From contig CM031861.1 in the NCBI GenBank assembly GCA_018697195.1, positions 2,158,545 to 2,222,544 on the forward strand: DNA of 64,000 nt, in the 5' to 3' direction. Each line of letters starts with the position of its first letter. Position 1 is the first letter of the stretch. The notes beneath the pieces were generated by a model. That model worked only from the letters and a program-made list of their open reading frames with translations. It was not told the origin of the DNA and searched no databases. This document shows positions 52,701 through 64,000 of the stretch, in pieces. Source of the DNA: Certhia americana (taxonomy: Eukaryota > Chordata > Aves > Passeriformes > Certhiidae). The position numbers were made by a program, and so were the translations under genes.

Positions 52701-54891
52701 GGAAGAGACAGGGATACCAGAAGCTGGCTCTGTGTGGAGGCCAAACTTGTTTATTTACAAAAATTACCCAGCAGCATGATTCCACTTTGCATTTTGCGTG
52801 TTGACTTATTTTTCACTGTGCTGTCCAGAGTGAAACAGGACTTATCCAACCTTAAGGATAAGTAAATCAACTTGTAAACCCATGGCTTGCCAAGAGCTGT
52901 GAAAAGCTGTTTAAATGAGACTATGTATATACTGCAAATTTACAGGAAAAAAGAAAATTATGCCCATCCTAGCTTCTTAATGAGACTGGACATGTTACAC
53001 AGTGGAGAAAGACACTGCCATCAGAAGAGTGAGCAACTGTCCTCTCCGCTATTTCTGCAAAAGGATTCCCTTAACACCCACTGGCAGACAAAAACCAAGT
53101 CCTCTCCCAGATCCTGCTTTTCCTTCTCCTCAAGCACAGAAGCTCATCTTTGGTCTCAGAGCCTCCGATGCATCCCTAAATAAATCTCTGTGTTATGAAA
53201 GACTCAGATACTGCCCATCCCCAGCACTTCCTCCTGCAGGAGGTTTCCCTTCCAGACATCACTTCCATGAGTGGCCAGGTGATACAGCAGGGCCAAGCAC
53301 AGGCTCATCCCCCCAGAAAAACACCAACCACAACAGACAAGGTGCTTTTCCCCTGCAGGAGCTTCGGGGGGGTGGGTCTCTCCTGCACCTAACCACACAT
53401 TTCTAACACGCTTGAAGGAATGCAACGCCTTCAGGGATTTCTGATCCTTAAAAACTTTGGCTGAAGTTGAGTGGTAAATTCCACTGGAAGGTGGTAGGAG
53501 ATGGATAAGGAAGAGAGGAAAGGCTGACAGCACAGTCACACAAGCCATTTTCCTGATCACATCCATCTCTAGAACACCAGGGTGACTCCAAGCCAACCCA
53601 AACAAAGGGTATAGTTGGGGATTTCCACCCGACTCAGTGCTGAGCAGTGAAGGGATGTGACATTTTTGCAGAGTGCACTGTAGCAGTGGTAACGTGGTTC
53701 AGGGAGCAGCAGAGCTGCAGCCATGCAGTATTTATAGGCCTCTCTCCTCAGCTCCTTCTCCCCACTCTTTTCCCCCGGCAAATCAGCTGGGATGCTGCCT
53801 CACAAGCACAGCTGCTGCCACTGCTGGAGGAAAACCCTTGCTGTACCACTGTGCTGCAGAGGGAGCATTCCCAAAATATCCGATGTAGGGCAAATGTTCC
53901 TCCAGATCCGGCAAAATGAGAAAACGGTCCAAGAACTGTGTGAATTTTAGCAAGCTGAATGAAAATATCAAGATTTTCCCATTCCTTTTTTCATAGTTTA
54001 ATGACGTTTCCAAGCAGGAAGATAACCTTGTTTGGGGGTGTTTCTCGAGGCCCAGGTACACACCTAGGAAAATAAAAGTCACTAACCAAAAATAAATTCA
54101 ACTACAAGCATACATTTCTTCAGACTCACACAAACAAGTCAACAAAAAAATCATACAACCCTATCAGCAATCTCAAGTGGAATATTTCTGCCTAACTTCT
54201 TAATTCTCTTCCAATGTCAGAATTCCCAGGTTCTGTTTCTGAGCTGGCTCCCAGCTGACCAGTCAGCTTATCTGCACAGTTGCCTGCACAGAGAAACATC
54301 CGTCCCTGTTAATTTATAAGAATGGCACAAAAAAGGGATACACAGAAACACTCAAAAATGAAGCACTTGGGAGCATTCAGTGACAGGATGAGCACACCTA
54401 AATGAATACAATTTCAAATGACATTTCATTCATTTAACCCTGACTTTTCTGACACAAACACTGTCACAGCATCCGGTTTTCTCTGTTGTCAGTATAAAAA
54501 TGATCTCTACCTTGAAGACCCTTCCAGTAGCACACAGGCTCATGTTTTTCCTAGCAGCCTCTGAAATCAAAGGTGATTTATACCTGATGGCCACAAATGT
54601 GAATACCAGCAGAGTACATTTGACTACAGAACTCTTGACACTTCCCATTTTAGTTAAAAACCTGCTAAAGCAGGCCAGTTATGCTGCATAGAAGTCCTGA
54701 CTGCTGCTTTAACAGAAAGCTCATGTAATTTATACAGAGCTGAAGGCATTTTGCACTGTCAGGCTGCAGGCCATCCATTAGTTTAGCAACTCTCAGAGAC
54801 TCACAGGAGTCTTTAGCACTAAGAGACCCCAAACACACACATACACAGAATTCTCCACTTTTCCCCAAGTTAAGTTGAGAGCTCAAATACT

Positions 54892-54958
54892 GGGGGAAGC
54901 ACTAAGACTAAGGCTTGTGTCTCCAGCACGTGATAGATTCAAATCCTGCCCAGGAGAG
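54892..54958 (+). mobile_element. tRNA-derived SINE head (MIR-type) remnant
   Basis: GAAGCACTAAGACTAAGG, CTTGTGTCTCC and AGATTCAAATCCTGCCCAGG resemble the tRNA-like head of amniote SINEs: an A-box-like part, then a B-box-like TTCAAATCC. The stems needed for a working tRNA do not pair, so this is not a tRNA gene. The MIR core is not visible after it. Confidence 0.45.
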
Positions 54959-55691
54959 ATGTAATAACTAAACTTGTTTTGATTCCAGCTCAGCAAAGAA
55001 GGAGGCAATGAACTGAAAAATGAGTGTAGCAAGGGAAGAACTACCTGAGATTTTGGGAGGCTACTCTCAGCTAATCCTGCCACTATGTAAAGCCAGAGCA
55101 AACAAAACCTGGTCACGAAGTGGAAATGCAAACAGAATCAGGAAAACTGCTCAAGAAAATGGAAAAATAGTTATTCTCATGATCAGGAGACACCATATTT
55201 GGGCACATATTTAAAATTCTGAACAAAATTCCACATGAACCTTTTGAGTACTAAATACGAAGCTGCTCAAACACTTGCTGGAGTGAACTCACATATCTGT
55301 GTCTCTCTTTGGTGTTTTTCCTATGCTCCGCTGTTCTAACCTCTTTTTCCTCAGCAGCCTAAACATAATGGCCTAAATGCTCTTATGCTGTGTGGAGGCA
55401 AAGAATGATCTTCAGAAACACCAGATGCTTTGTGCCTTCAGATTATTCACTGCTTATGGCAGCAAGTTGAGGCTAGCAGGAAAAAATAAATACTGAAATG
55501 CAACTCCTATCCAGATCTCAACAATATAAATATGCACTGCTAATTTCCTATACATTAAATTACTATTAAAGAACTTCCCACACATTGCTTCTTTGAAGGC
55601 ACTTAAAGCCACAACATAAAAAGAACAATGAAATCCCAGATAGGTTTAGTATCAGATCCCACACTTCAGCTGCCTAGTCATAGTAGCTTTT

Positions 55692-55713
55692 AAAAAAAAA
55701 AAAAAAAAAAAAA
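55692..55713 (+). repeat. Poly-A (22)
   Basis: Uninterrupted homopolymer; no recognisable adjoining element. Confidence 0.9.
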
Positions 55714-56228
55714 TTCAGATATGGAAAGAAGAAACCCTCCTTCCTATGCTTATCTAAACATAAAACAGCAATATATTTAAAGTAGCATGGACTACTGCAA
55801 ATTACCAGCAATCAGTGATCAAAGAAATGTACCCTCAGTCCATAATTATTTCATTTCCCAAATACTGCAAAAATCCCTGACAACTGGTAAGTAATAAAAG
55901 CTCTCCAATGAGCCAAAAGATGCTCACCTTGGATGTAACTTTTTGTGTAACTCCTCAGCTCTGTCCAACTCAATGAATTCAATCCTAAATTTTGCACTGA
56001 ACATTTTCTGGTCTATTGTTCTACGATAAGGGGGAAAACTTGTACCCATTTTTTATCAGTCCTGAAAGCAGATGTTGAACCTCAGCTCGAAGGAAAAACC
56101 TGTTGATTGTATGTGCCAAAAAAAAAGGCAGTTGGTGGTTTTTTAGACTTCAGCACTTTCCAAGGGTCATAAATATTACCAGCTGCTGACCAAAAAGAAA
56201 AAAATAATTCCTGCTGCAGCAGACCTCT

Positions 56229-56792
56229 TGTTAGGGGCAGGAATGGGCCAAGACACAGACATCTACCAATGTGAAAAGGGTCCCAGTTTATTCTTCTTTA
56301 CAGCTCTGCCACCCTGACTCTGATTACAGCAAAATCCTGCTGTAGGGTCCAGCTGCAGACTCTGGCTGCTGGTTATCTCCTGCTGCACTATGACTGCAAA
56401 TATTGGTTTGTAGACTCTGAACACCTTAGCTAGCTCCACTGTGACTGCAGGCTCCAACAGCAGCTCCAGCAGACCAGACTGATCTCACAGCAGATCTTTC
56501 ACCCAGCAGTAGCTCTCTTCCTTGATTCATTCTTCTTTGTGTCTCTCTGGATCCTTTCTTCACCCTGAAGAGTCTCTTCCTCCAGCTCATCTTCCTTAAG
56601 ATCCTCTTCCTCAAAGGACTGCTCTTCATCAAAAGGCTCCCTTGAGCAGCCAACCCACCCTTTTATCACACCGATCTTTATTAGTCACAGCTGTGACCCA
56701 TTAAGAGCAAGGCTGTTCCTCTTCTTTGCTAATTAGTCCAACTGTGATTTATCAGGGGACAGGTCACCTGTAATCCCTTCTTCCACACCACA
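56229..56792 (-). mobile_element. Solitary LTR of an endogenous retrovirus-like element (candidate)
   Basis: A 564 bp block that, on the minus strand, begins TGTGGTGTGGAAGAAGG and ends CCTGCCCCTAACA, so it has TG...CA ends. It carries a TATA-like GATAAAAGGG (56660-56669) in the first third and an AATAAA at 56292-56287 near the 3' end, in the order expected for U3-R-U5. I recognise the U3-like wording as a common passerine LTR type. No gag, pol or env frames lie next to it, so it is a solo LTR. The 5-bp flanks (CCTCT and ACTTC) do not match, so borders or duplication have decayed. A minus-strand open frame inside (56426-56653) has no meaning I can see. Confidence 0.6.
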
Positions 56793-57409
56793 ACTTCCAA
56801 GAAGTGAATGAAACCCAAGTATTCTGATTATCTAAAAGGGAGAAACAGCCTGAATTCACTTCCAGTGGCAGAATTCCGTGTTTGCTGTGTTTTTAGCAGT
56901 CCAGATGGCTCTGTTTTATTTACATGTCCCATCTAAACAATCACTGCTGCATTGTGGCAACACTTGTCACTGTTATGACAACAGGAGGGAGATCTCTCCC
57001 CTCAGTTATAAATCACAAATCACCGAGGGCAGCTGCAGCCTCTTCTTCTTTATCATCCCCTTCAAGACAGGAATTTTAGTGAAAGATGGGAATCTATTAA
57101 CTTTGGTGGCTGAGCTATGCTAAGTGGAGAGAGATGAAAGATGGAGTAATGAAAGGGAGAAAGCCCAGCATCCTGACTGACCTGTGCAAGGACAGCCCTG
57201 GTGACCTGCCCACAAATGAATTATTCAGCTGACAGATCTTGCCTGCAACTCCTCTGGAACACACAGGTCAACCCAGCCCCATCCTGTTCAGTTTCTTGGC
57301 AACATATTCAGGTTGGTGAACGTGGACAGGATTGTTAGTTTTGGGGGTATTGGGTTAAAAAACAGTTTCTATCATTAGCAGTATTTACGTGAAAGAGAAA
57401 TGCAAGCTA

Positions 57410-57443
57410 AAGTGCAATATATTGCACTTCAAAGTGCAATATT
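57410..57443 (+). repeat. 20-bp perfect palindrome with an adjacent direct copy of one arm
   Basis: 57410-57429 (AAGTGCAATATATTGCACTT) equals its own reverse complement. After CA, the arm AAGTGCAATAT recurs at 57432-57442, so the TTGCACTT arm can pair on either side. Confidence 0.9.
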
Positions 57444-60400
57444 TTGAATAATTTTCAAACAAGTATATCAATCTCTCCTGGAAGATTAAACTGTCCTTAC
57501 TAAAACTACCATGGCAGTCATCTCAATAATAAAGAAAACATCTGTGCTAATCTAAAATTTGGTGAAGGTCTAGCAAGGAAACCACCATGCACATAACAAG
57601 CCACAAAGGTTAAGAGCTGCAGCCGTGTGATCTCAAGAAATTCATCAGGCCTAATTAAGCTGATGGTGCACAGGCTCTCCATAGAGAAAATTACAAGCAA
57701 AACAAGTTTAAAAAAGGGAAAACCACACACAACTTAAAAATTGTGTAGGTTGCTTGTCAAAATACAGATTGTTCAGCTGTATTTTGACATGGACCCCCTA
57801 ATCCAGTCCAAGTTGAGCTAGGATTCTCTTCTTTCCCTCAGGAGCACAGATACCAACAACCAAGAGTTAAAGAAACTGGAAGCACAACAAATGGAAGAAT
57901 ATAAAGGCTTTCACAACTTAGAAATTCATAAGAATTTGGACAGCAACATGCAAGCAATGCATTAAGATAATGATCTTGGTTTAAAACAACCAGGTGTAAA
58001 TTTTACAGCCTTTTAACAACCCACCAGCCCCAGGGAAGCCACTGCTCCCAGGCAAATATGTCCCTGATAAAGGGATGGGAGAAAAGAGAATAAAACTGAC
58101 AGATGTATCCAAATCTCAATGGAGAGCCCAAGCTGGACGAATAAAAGCCATGCCAATCAAGCAAATTATGCAACACTTATTTACTTTTGCTGAAAACACA
58201 CTGAAATGCTCATTATCACAGAATTACAGCTGGAAAAAAAAACCGCCCAAGAAGGCAGCTCCTGACATTTCACATAAAGGACACTTGGCTCCAGCTGTCT
58301 CCAGTGAGGCAGCCATGAGACACGGCTGTGTCACGCCGACTGCCCCTCTCTGAGCACATCATCCCCCTGAGAGTGTCACCCGTGCTGCTGTGACATCCCC
58401 AGTGCTGTGAGATGAACTTGGCACCAGTGTGCCAGCCCTGCCCTGAGGCTGTTTGTTGTACTGGCTCTGGGTGCTGAATCGAAGTGCTGAGTTGAAGATC
58501 TGCTGCCTTGGGCTCTGAGGAGAAGTGAAGAACACTGTCCCTTCTCTGAATCACCACATAGTGAAAGCTCATTTACTAATTTACTAGTGAAATGAACATT
58601 TACTAGTTCATTTACTAATATCAACAGAGCATCTGAGCCACAGATACAAACTCCTTGCTCACATAACATATTGCAGCAGAGTTCTGCCAGGCAACAACTC
58701 ATTTATTTGGATTTTCCAGTAAGGATCTACTGCAAAGAACACCACCTATTCTTCCCACATGGGGTTTATTTAGCACTGCATCCCCACTCATTGTGTCAGT
58801 GTAATTTAAGGTGTTCCATTTGCACAAACTTGGCACTGCCTAGAGTACACAAAGTGTAAACTCAATTAAAGCACATACATTTTTCTCTCACTTTCAAATA
58901 TGGGTAACTATGTCTTTAGTCATGTGTTCCTTCTATTCAGTTTGTTCCCTTCCATGGTACAGGTTAGTCAGTCTCGCCCTTGTGACTTAATTTTGTTAGC
59001 CACAAAGTTTTTTGTTTAACCCCATAAAAACTATGAAATAATATAATACTAAGAAAATTTATGCCCCAAAAGTAAGGTATTGAAGAAGTCATACACACCT
59101 ATAAAAAGTCACTCAGCTATTACAGAGCAGCTATACAAACATGGACATTGCTGTATGGAAGACTGACCTTCCATGCTGAAAAAATAAATGTTAATATGCC
59201 CCTAAGCAATATATGGCCATGAAGCTTGCTAAGGATTCAAATATTCAATATACACAGAGTAGCTGCAGCCTCTGGGTGATCATTACCTTGAGAAACAGGG
59301 TGTTTTTATTCAAATGCAACCTCAGAGGGAAACAGCCCTTCCCTTGTCGCCCTGAAAAGACAAGGTGTGTGTCTGTCAGGAGCAAAGCAAAACTAATGTG
59401 CACCATGTCACCCTGACCTGAGACAAAACTACAAGGTGTACCACAGGAAAAAAAAATAAAAGAGAAAGTCCCTGCAACTTCAAAGAGCACATTTGTGTGT
59501 GTGAAATACAAAAACACTCATTTGCTGAAAGATGTATAAGGCTTCCATTAAGCAATTCTTTAATCTCCAGGTGACAGAGAATGCTTTCCTGGTTATGTGA
59601 AAGAAAGAAAGAACAGCAGGGAGTACAGAATAGCTGAAAAAGCCATTACTGGCAATAATCCAGAGTAAGATCTGAGCAGATCCAACCATCCTGAGCTATC
59701 CTGGGAGATTCCTGCAAGTGCTCTTCCTCCAAAGAACAGCTTTGGGTCCTATTTCCTACAGGGAAGGAACCAGGAGTTGTCTGTGGAGCTGCAGAAAATG
59801 GCAAAACTTACATCACTCTGAGCATTTCCAGCTTAACTTTCAACAAGGTTCAGGAGAAATCTGAAGGGAGGAGAGAAGCTGGCAACAGAGAGCAGCAGGA
59901 GAGAGGTGACTGGGCAAGGAAAAAGCAATTTGAGTTGGAAGTTGGTTAACATGAAGTAAATTGGGCAAAACCAATTCCAAACACAGCATTGGAAATGGAG
60001 CTGATTATTCCCAGTCCAGAAAGACAGTGTTGTGCTAATGTCAGTTTTCCATGCTGCATTCCCAGGAATCACTGGGATATTGGGGAAGAAATAAAGAACA
60101 AAGTCAAAGATATTAAATCATGATATAAGTATGTGAAACCCAGGCCCTGGGCATACTCTCTTCCTGTCTGGACAGCAGTGTGGTATGAGTGGCTGCATCT
60201 CCAGAGCACCTCAGCTCCAACCAGCCATATCCTTATATTTTTCCTCTTGGCATCATGAACATGATAGGATTACCAACCGCAGACAAACTGCAAGATCCTT
60301 CAGAGGACAAATCACAGGAGCACCTCGTGTGCCTAATCAATACTGCTAAACAAATAGGACCCAACCTGAAACAAGTATCATCACTCAGTGCAAACAGGAT

Positions 60401-61012
60401 CAGCTGCTAATAACATATTAGCAGCACAATTAGCAAATTGGATATTCCTGCTCATTATCCATCATTCCATTTGCAAACAATATCTTGAACAGATTAGTAC
60501 ACAACCTTATCAGTAGAAGTCCCACCTGAGATGTAATATTTTCAATTAAGAGCTTACCAAATTTCCCCATAATGCACTGAGGTTAATTTTTAGATTTCCT
60601 AGAAACTCTGAAAACCTGGCACCCACTGACATCATTTCATAGAGAGAAAATATTTAAAAAAAAAAAAAATTTAAAAAATCAATTTCTCTTTTCCCCTAAT
60701 AAAGCCCAATTCCTAAGAGCCTGCTAACACCCATTGTGCTGGCAGTGCTTTGTTGCCAGCTTTGTTGAGGGTTTTTCCCCATAGTGAGCAGAGAAGAGCA
60801 AGGCTGAGAAGGGCACATTCCCCAGTTCAGCAGCACTCAGGTGCTGTGGTCTGGGCTTGCCCCAGTCCTGCTCAGAGAGCAGCAGTGGGAATCTCTCTGT
60901 GTTTTTCCACAAGGACTCTTACCCTTATTGAAAGCTTTGTCTTTGGAGTCACATTCTGCAAAGCCCACACAGTACAACCGTGCAAAAATGTCCTTTGTAT
61001 CCGTTCTAAATC

Positions 61013-61050
61013 AAATTTGAACCCCAAATTTGAACCCCAAATTTCAACTA
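61013..61050 (+). repeat. 13-bp tandem repeat, nearly three copies
   Basis: AAATTTGAACCCC at 61013-61025 and 61026-61038 exactly, then a third partial copy with one change. Confidence 0.9.
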
Positions 61051-61391
61051 CAAATTCCACCTTACATCTCTCATGGTGCAGAGCTCAATGAACAATGGTT
61101 CCCCACTTAATCCAACACCTTCATGACATTGCAGCATGTCTGCCCTACTGGGAAAACCTCTCCTCAAGCATCAGGTACTCATCCAATATAGACTTCAAAA
61201 AATAAAAAAAACAGAACAATTTTCATTCATATGGACTGCACTTTATAAACTGCTTTATAAGCAGCAGTTGAAGTGGGTTGGGTTCTTTTCCTTAGCACAA
61301 AGTGCATGTCAATGCTGTGGGTACAACAAACTAAAGCCTAACTTAAATAATTTTTTTGCTATAAGAAAATTTATCTATTATATATCTATAC

Positions 61392-61447
61392 CTATAAACT
61401 ATTTATTGTAAATAAGTATCTATAAACTATTTATCATAAATAGTTAC
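61392..61447 (+). repeat. 28-bp tandem duplication
   Basis: Two units starting CTATAAACTATTTAT at 61392 and 61420. The second halves differ at several positions. Confidence 0.85.
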
Positions 61448-63305
61448 TTACCGAGAGATTACAATAGAATAAATTGTTTACCAAAAAAAGGAAAAAATAA
61501 TAAAAATTTTTAAAAGCCATATTTCAAACTGGAAAGTTAAAACTACCAGGTAGGTCAGGCAGGTTTTTAATTTTAAAAAGAGACAAAGCAGAAGTTGACA
61601 GACTGGAGAGAAGCTGAAATACTGAACAGCAATTTCATACACAATTCAGCTGTAGCCAAGTGCTAAGAGGGCTAGGAAGGAAACAAATAAAACCAGCAAT
61701 TGCAACAACATTGTGAAGCAAGGCTTGGGTTAATGATTACACTGATATGAAATATAAATTATGAAAAGTTTTTATTTAGATTACACTTCACAGGACCATT
61801 TCACACTTCCAGCTGACCACTAAGGAAATGGTGATACCTGAAGATCTCAGTAGGATATTATTTTCAGTTTAGGTTAAAAATGATAGGCTTTTAGTATCAA
61901 TAAATATCAATTAAATGAATATACTACTGCACATGTCCTTTTGTACTACACAATATTCTGCCACTCTGAATAAAATAAATATGAGCAAACTGTACCAAAG
62001 AAATTCAATATTCATTTTCTCCTAAAAAGATACTACTGAGAGCCAAACTGCTGCATTCAGCCTAATTTGCACTGTATTTTGTCCCATCTGGTTTGGCAAG
62101 TGACGGAGCTTTGCAAACAGGGAGCAATACGTAATTTGATGAGTTTAATTTCATGAAGTTTTATACCTTCTTTGTCGATCTGAAGTCTCATGGGAGGAAA
62201 GTTTCAGAGTGATCCTCAAAGTTTTAGCCTAGCTTTGTTGACAAAAAAGAAAGTCATATCAAACAGGTGAATTATCACAGGAGAGAAAATTTCAAGGAAA
62301 TGTTTAAGTTTTCAGTTGAACTTTGAAAACAGCTCCTTTTTCTCTTTTGTGCTTTGAAACATAAGGAAATGTTTATTTCAAGAACTCATTAAAAATGAAG
62401 ATCACGTCCTCTATAGAAGGGAAAGTGCAAAAGCCACCAGTCACCAGCACTGTGATGTACAGACATTTGGGATTAAAAATATAATCCCCTGGAAAACAAA
62501 GAAACAGAGCCCCATGATCCAGCTCCATGGGGTATCAGTCACTGCACTGACATCACACAGCTGTGTGGGAAATATCACTGTCCTCAGGAGAAAAACGGGG
62601 AATACAGTGTTTTTGGGATATCACAGAGAGGGAACAGAAAAAAGAAGAAGAAAAAAAGCAAAATACTGCCTTGGACTGCCTTTGTGTGGTATGAATCTTT
62701 TAGGGACCTTGACATGTTTTCTTCCATATGGCATTTAAGGGCAGCTCTCTGCATTAAAACTTGAAGTTTTGAAGTCTGAATATAGGCGTAAATAACCAAC
62801 TTCAGCAGAGCTACTGACACCAGCTGAGAACCTCCAAGTAAGGAAAATAAACACTTTCATTCCTCAAATGTTTTCCCTGGGTTCTGAAGTGTAAAAACTT
62901 CACTTGGCTTTATCCTGCACGTTCAGTTTCCTTGACTGGCAGGAGAAGTGGCATTCACAGTGACACACTTTTCAGACCTGACTGTAAAAGTGCAAGAGCC
63001 AGAGGAAAAAAGCAGAATTTGCCAGAAGTTAAGCTGCTCCATGCTAACATTTTCAAATATTCATTTAGGCTGATCTTTATTATCAGGTAAACACTATGCT
63101 GATGGCAAAGTGGTGCATGTTTGCCCTCTGTAACACATGTAAAGTGGTGAGCTCAGTTCAGTTTTGCAGAGAACAGGGAAAAAAACAGCATCCACAGGTG
63201 TGAGACAAGTGGTGTAGGGTGAAAGGCCAGGAGGGTTATGCAGTGCTGACCCTGAAAGGGCTTTTCTCCCCTGTGAGAAGCCTCTGTGCCCCCCTGTGAC
63301 CTCAC

Positions 63306-63421
63306 CTCACTGAGGAGCGGAGCGGTTCCAAAGGCACCCAGGAGGACAAGCTTGCTCTTGTGTCCTGGTGGGATGGTGCCTTCCAGTGAGCAGAGAATGG
63401 ATCCAAGGGGATGGAACAGAG
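63306..63421 (-). other. Exon-like segment with good splice sites, unassigned
   Basis: On the minus strand, CTTTTTGCTTCCAG precedes 63421 and GAG|GTGAGG follows 63306, enclosing 116 bp that is GC-richer than its surroundings. All three frames are open and none gives a protein I recognise. It could be a non-coding 5' exon of SHANK2, an exon of another transcript, or chance. Confidence 0.25.
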
Positions 63422-64000
63422 CTGGAAGCAAAAAGCAGGGAAAGCATTACATCTCTGTGAACTGCTGACTTCTCAAGCAACTTCCAGGCCCATTTCAGAG
63501 AGATGATGGTGGCAAGAAGAACAGCTCCATTCCTTCCCTCAGGAACACACAGCTGGCACATCCTGCTTGTCCTAATAGGAATTAACATCCTTATAACCTC
63601 TCCAGCAGACAGGGAACAAGCCTGTCTACCAAAAAAACTGCCATTCCACTTGAAACTTTTCATCTTTGCCAGGTTTCCCCCAAAGAGGGTAACAAAGGGT
63701 AGGTGAGCAGCAGCAGCAGTAGTAGGAATGGGCATCATCTGGCTTATGTTTTTTAGGCTGTAGCATGCTTCAGAAAACCCTATCCCAGTATTTCCTGGAG
63801 AAGACAGAAATTGTCCAGTCCACTGCACTGATGGCAGCATCATTAAAGTAATGCACAGAAACAAAACTCACAGCAATGTGCTGCACCCAGTCCTGTCCTA
63901 TGAGAATGTTGTCTCATTGGATAGAGATCATCTCAGAAGCCAGGATGTTTTCATACAGCCGGGGTCCTTTAGAGTGTGCTTCAGAATCTGCTGTCAGGAG

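Larger units (their letters stand above)
38697..64000 (-). other. Region 5' of the first SHANK2 coding exon, probably a long 5' intron
   Basis: Because exon 1 has a spliced 5' edge, the adjoining sequence is intron between it and an upstream non-coding exon. About 25 kb holds no coding exon I can recognise, no CpG-island promoter and no neighbouring gene. It does hold a GGGAA tract with gap, two MIR-type relics and a third possible one, two CR1 fragments, a solo LTR, a 20-bp palindrome and small tandem repeats. Where the intron ends, or whether part of this is intergenic, cannot be told from sequence alone. Confidence 0.6.

Noticed and set aside
54892..54958. Possible tRNA gene
   Set aside because: B-box-like sequence is present but the T and acceptor stems do not pair; better explained as a SINE head.
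56426..56653. Arg/Lys-rich 75-residue minus-strand frame
   Set aside because: Lies inside the LTR candidate and has no family resemblance.
63307..63864. 185-residue open frame on the minus strand
   Set aside because: No domain, signal or family resemblance; composition looks random. Only the small exon-like segment with splice sites was kept as a weak candidate.
1..64000. CRISPR arrays, bacterial operons, phage or intact retroviral coding regions
   Set aside because: Nothing of the kind; this is intron-rich vertebrate DNA.

Overview
The window looks like avian nuclear DNA, possibly from a passerine. It is AT-rich and intron-dominated. It carries several CR1-type LINE fragments with the bird-typical 3' end, very old tRNA/MIR-type SINE remnants, one solitary LTR, short simple repeats and a 36-base assembly gap. 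There are no bacterial-style operons, CRISPR arrays or clear RNA genes.

The one gene I can establish is SHANK2, on the minus strand. Nine coding exons with canonical GT-AG junctions and consistent phases run from 38,679 down to 7,711. They encode the first 390 residues plus one base of the next codon. The start codon (38,679-38,677) has an in-frame TAA five codons upstream in the same exon. That exon also has a strong splice acceptor at its 5' edge, so there must be at least one further non-coding 5' exon and the promoter must lie to the right. The encoded part is an acidic/serine-rich N-terminus, the SPN (Shank/ProSAP N-terminal, ubiquitin-like) domain and six ankyrin repeats. The SH3, PDZ, proline-rich and SAM parts of this postsynaptic scaffold lie beyond the left edge.

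Layout from right to left (gene direction): 64,000-38,697 is about 25 kb with no recognisable coding exon. It holds a solo LTR, CR1 and MIR-type relics, a 20-bp perfect palindrome, and a purine-rich GGGAA tract with the gap. Exon 1 lies at 38.5 kb and exon 2 at 32.7 kb. Exons 3, 4 and 5 are packed within 0.7 kb around 30.4-31.1 kb. Exon 6 is at 29.4 kb, exon 7 at 27.2 kb (CpG-dense), exon 8 at 23.7 kb, and exon 9 at 7.7 kb after a 15.9 kb intron. The last 7.7 kb belong to the following intron.

I did not find a novel system. The observations most worth following are a CpG cluster with a TTACGTAA palindrome in the large intron 8, the CpG-dense exon 7 with a CR1 only 77 bp from its donor, weak donors in the compact exon 2-4 block, a possible orphan exon at 63.3-63.4 kb, and the nested palindrome at 57.4 kb.
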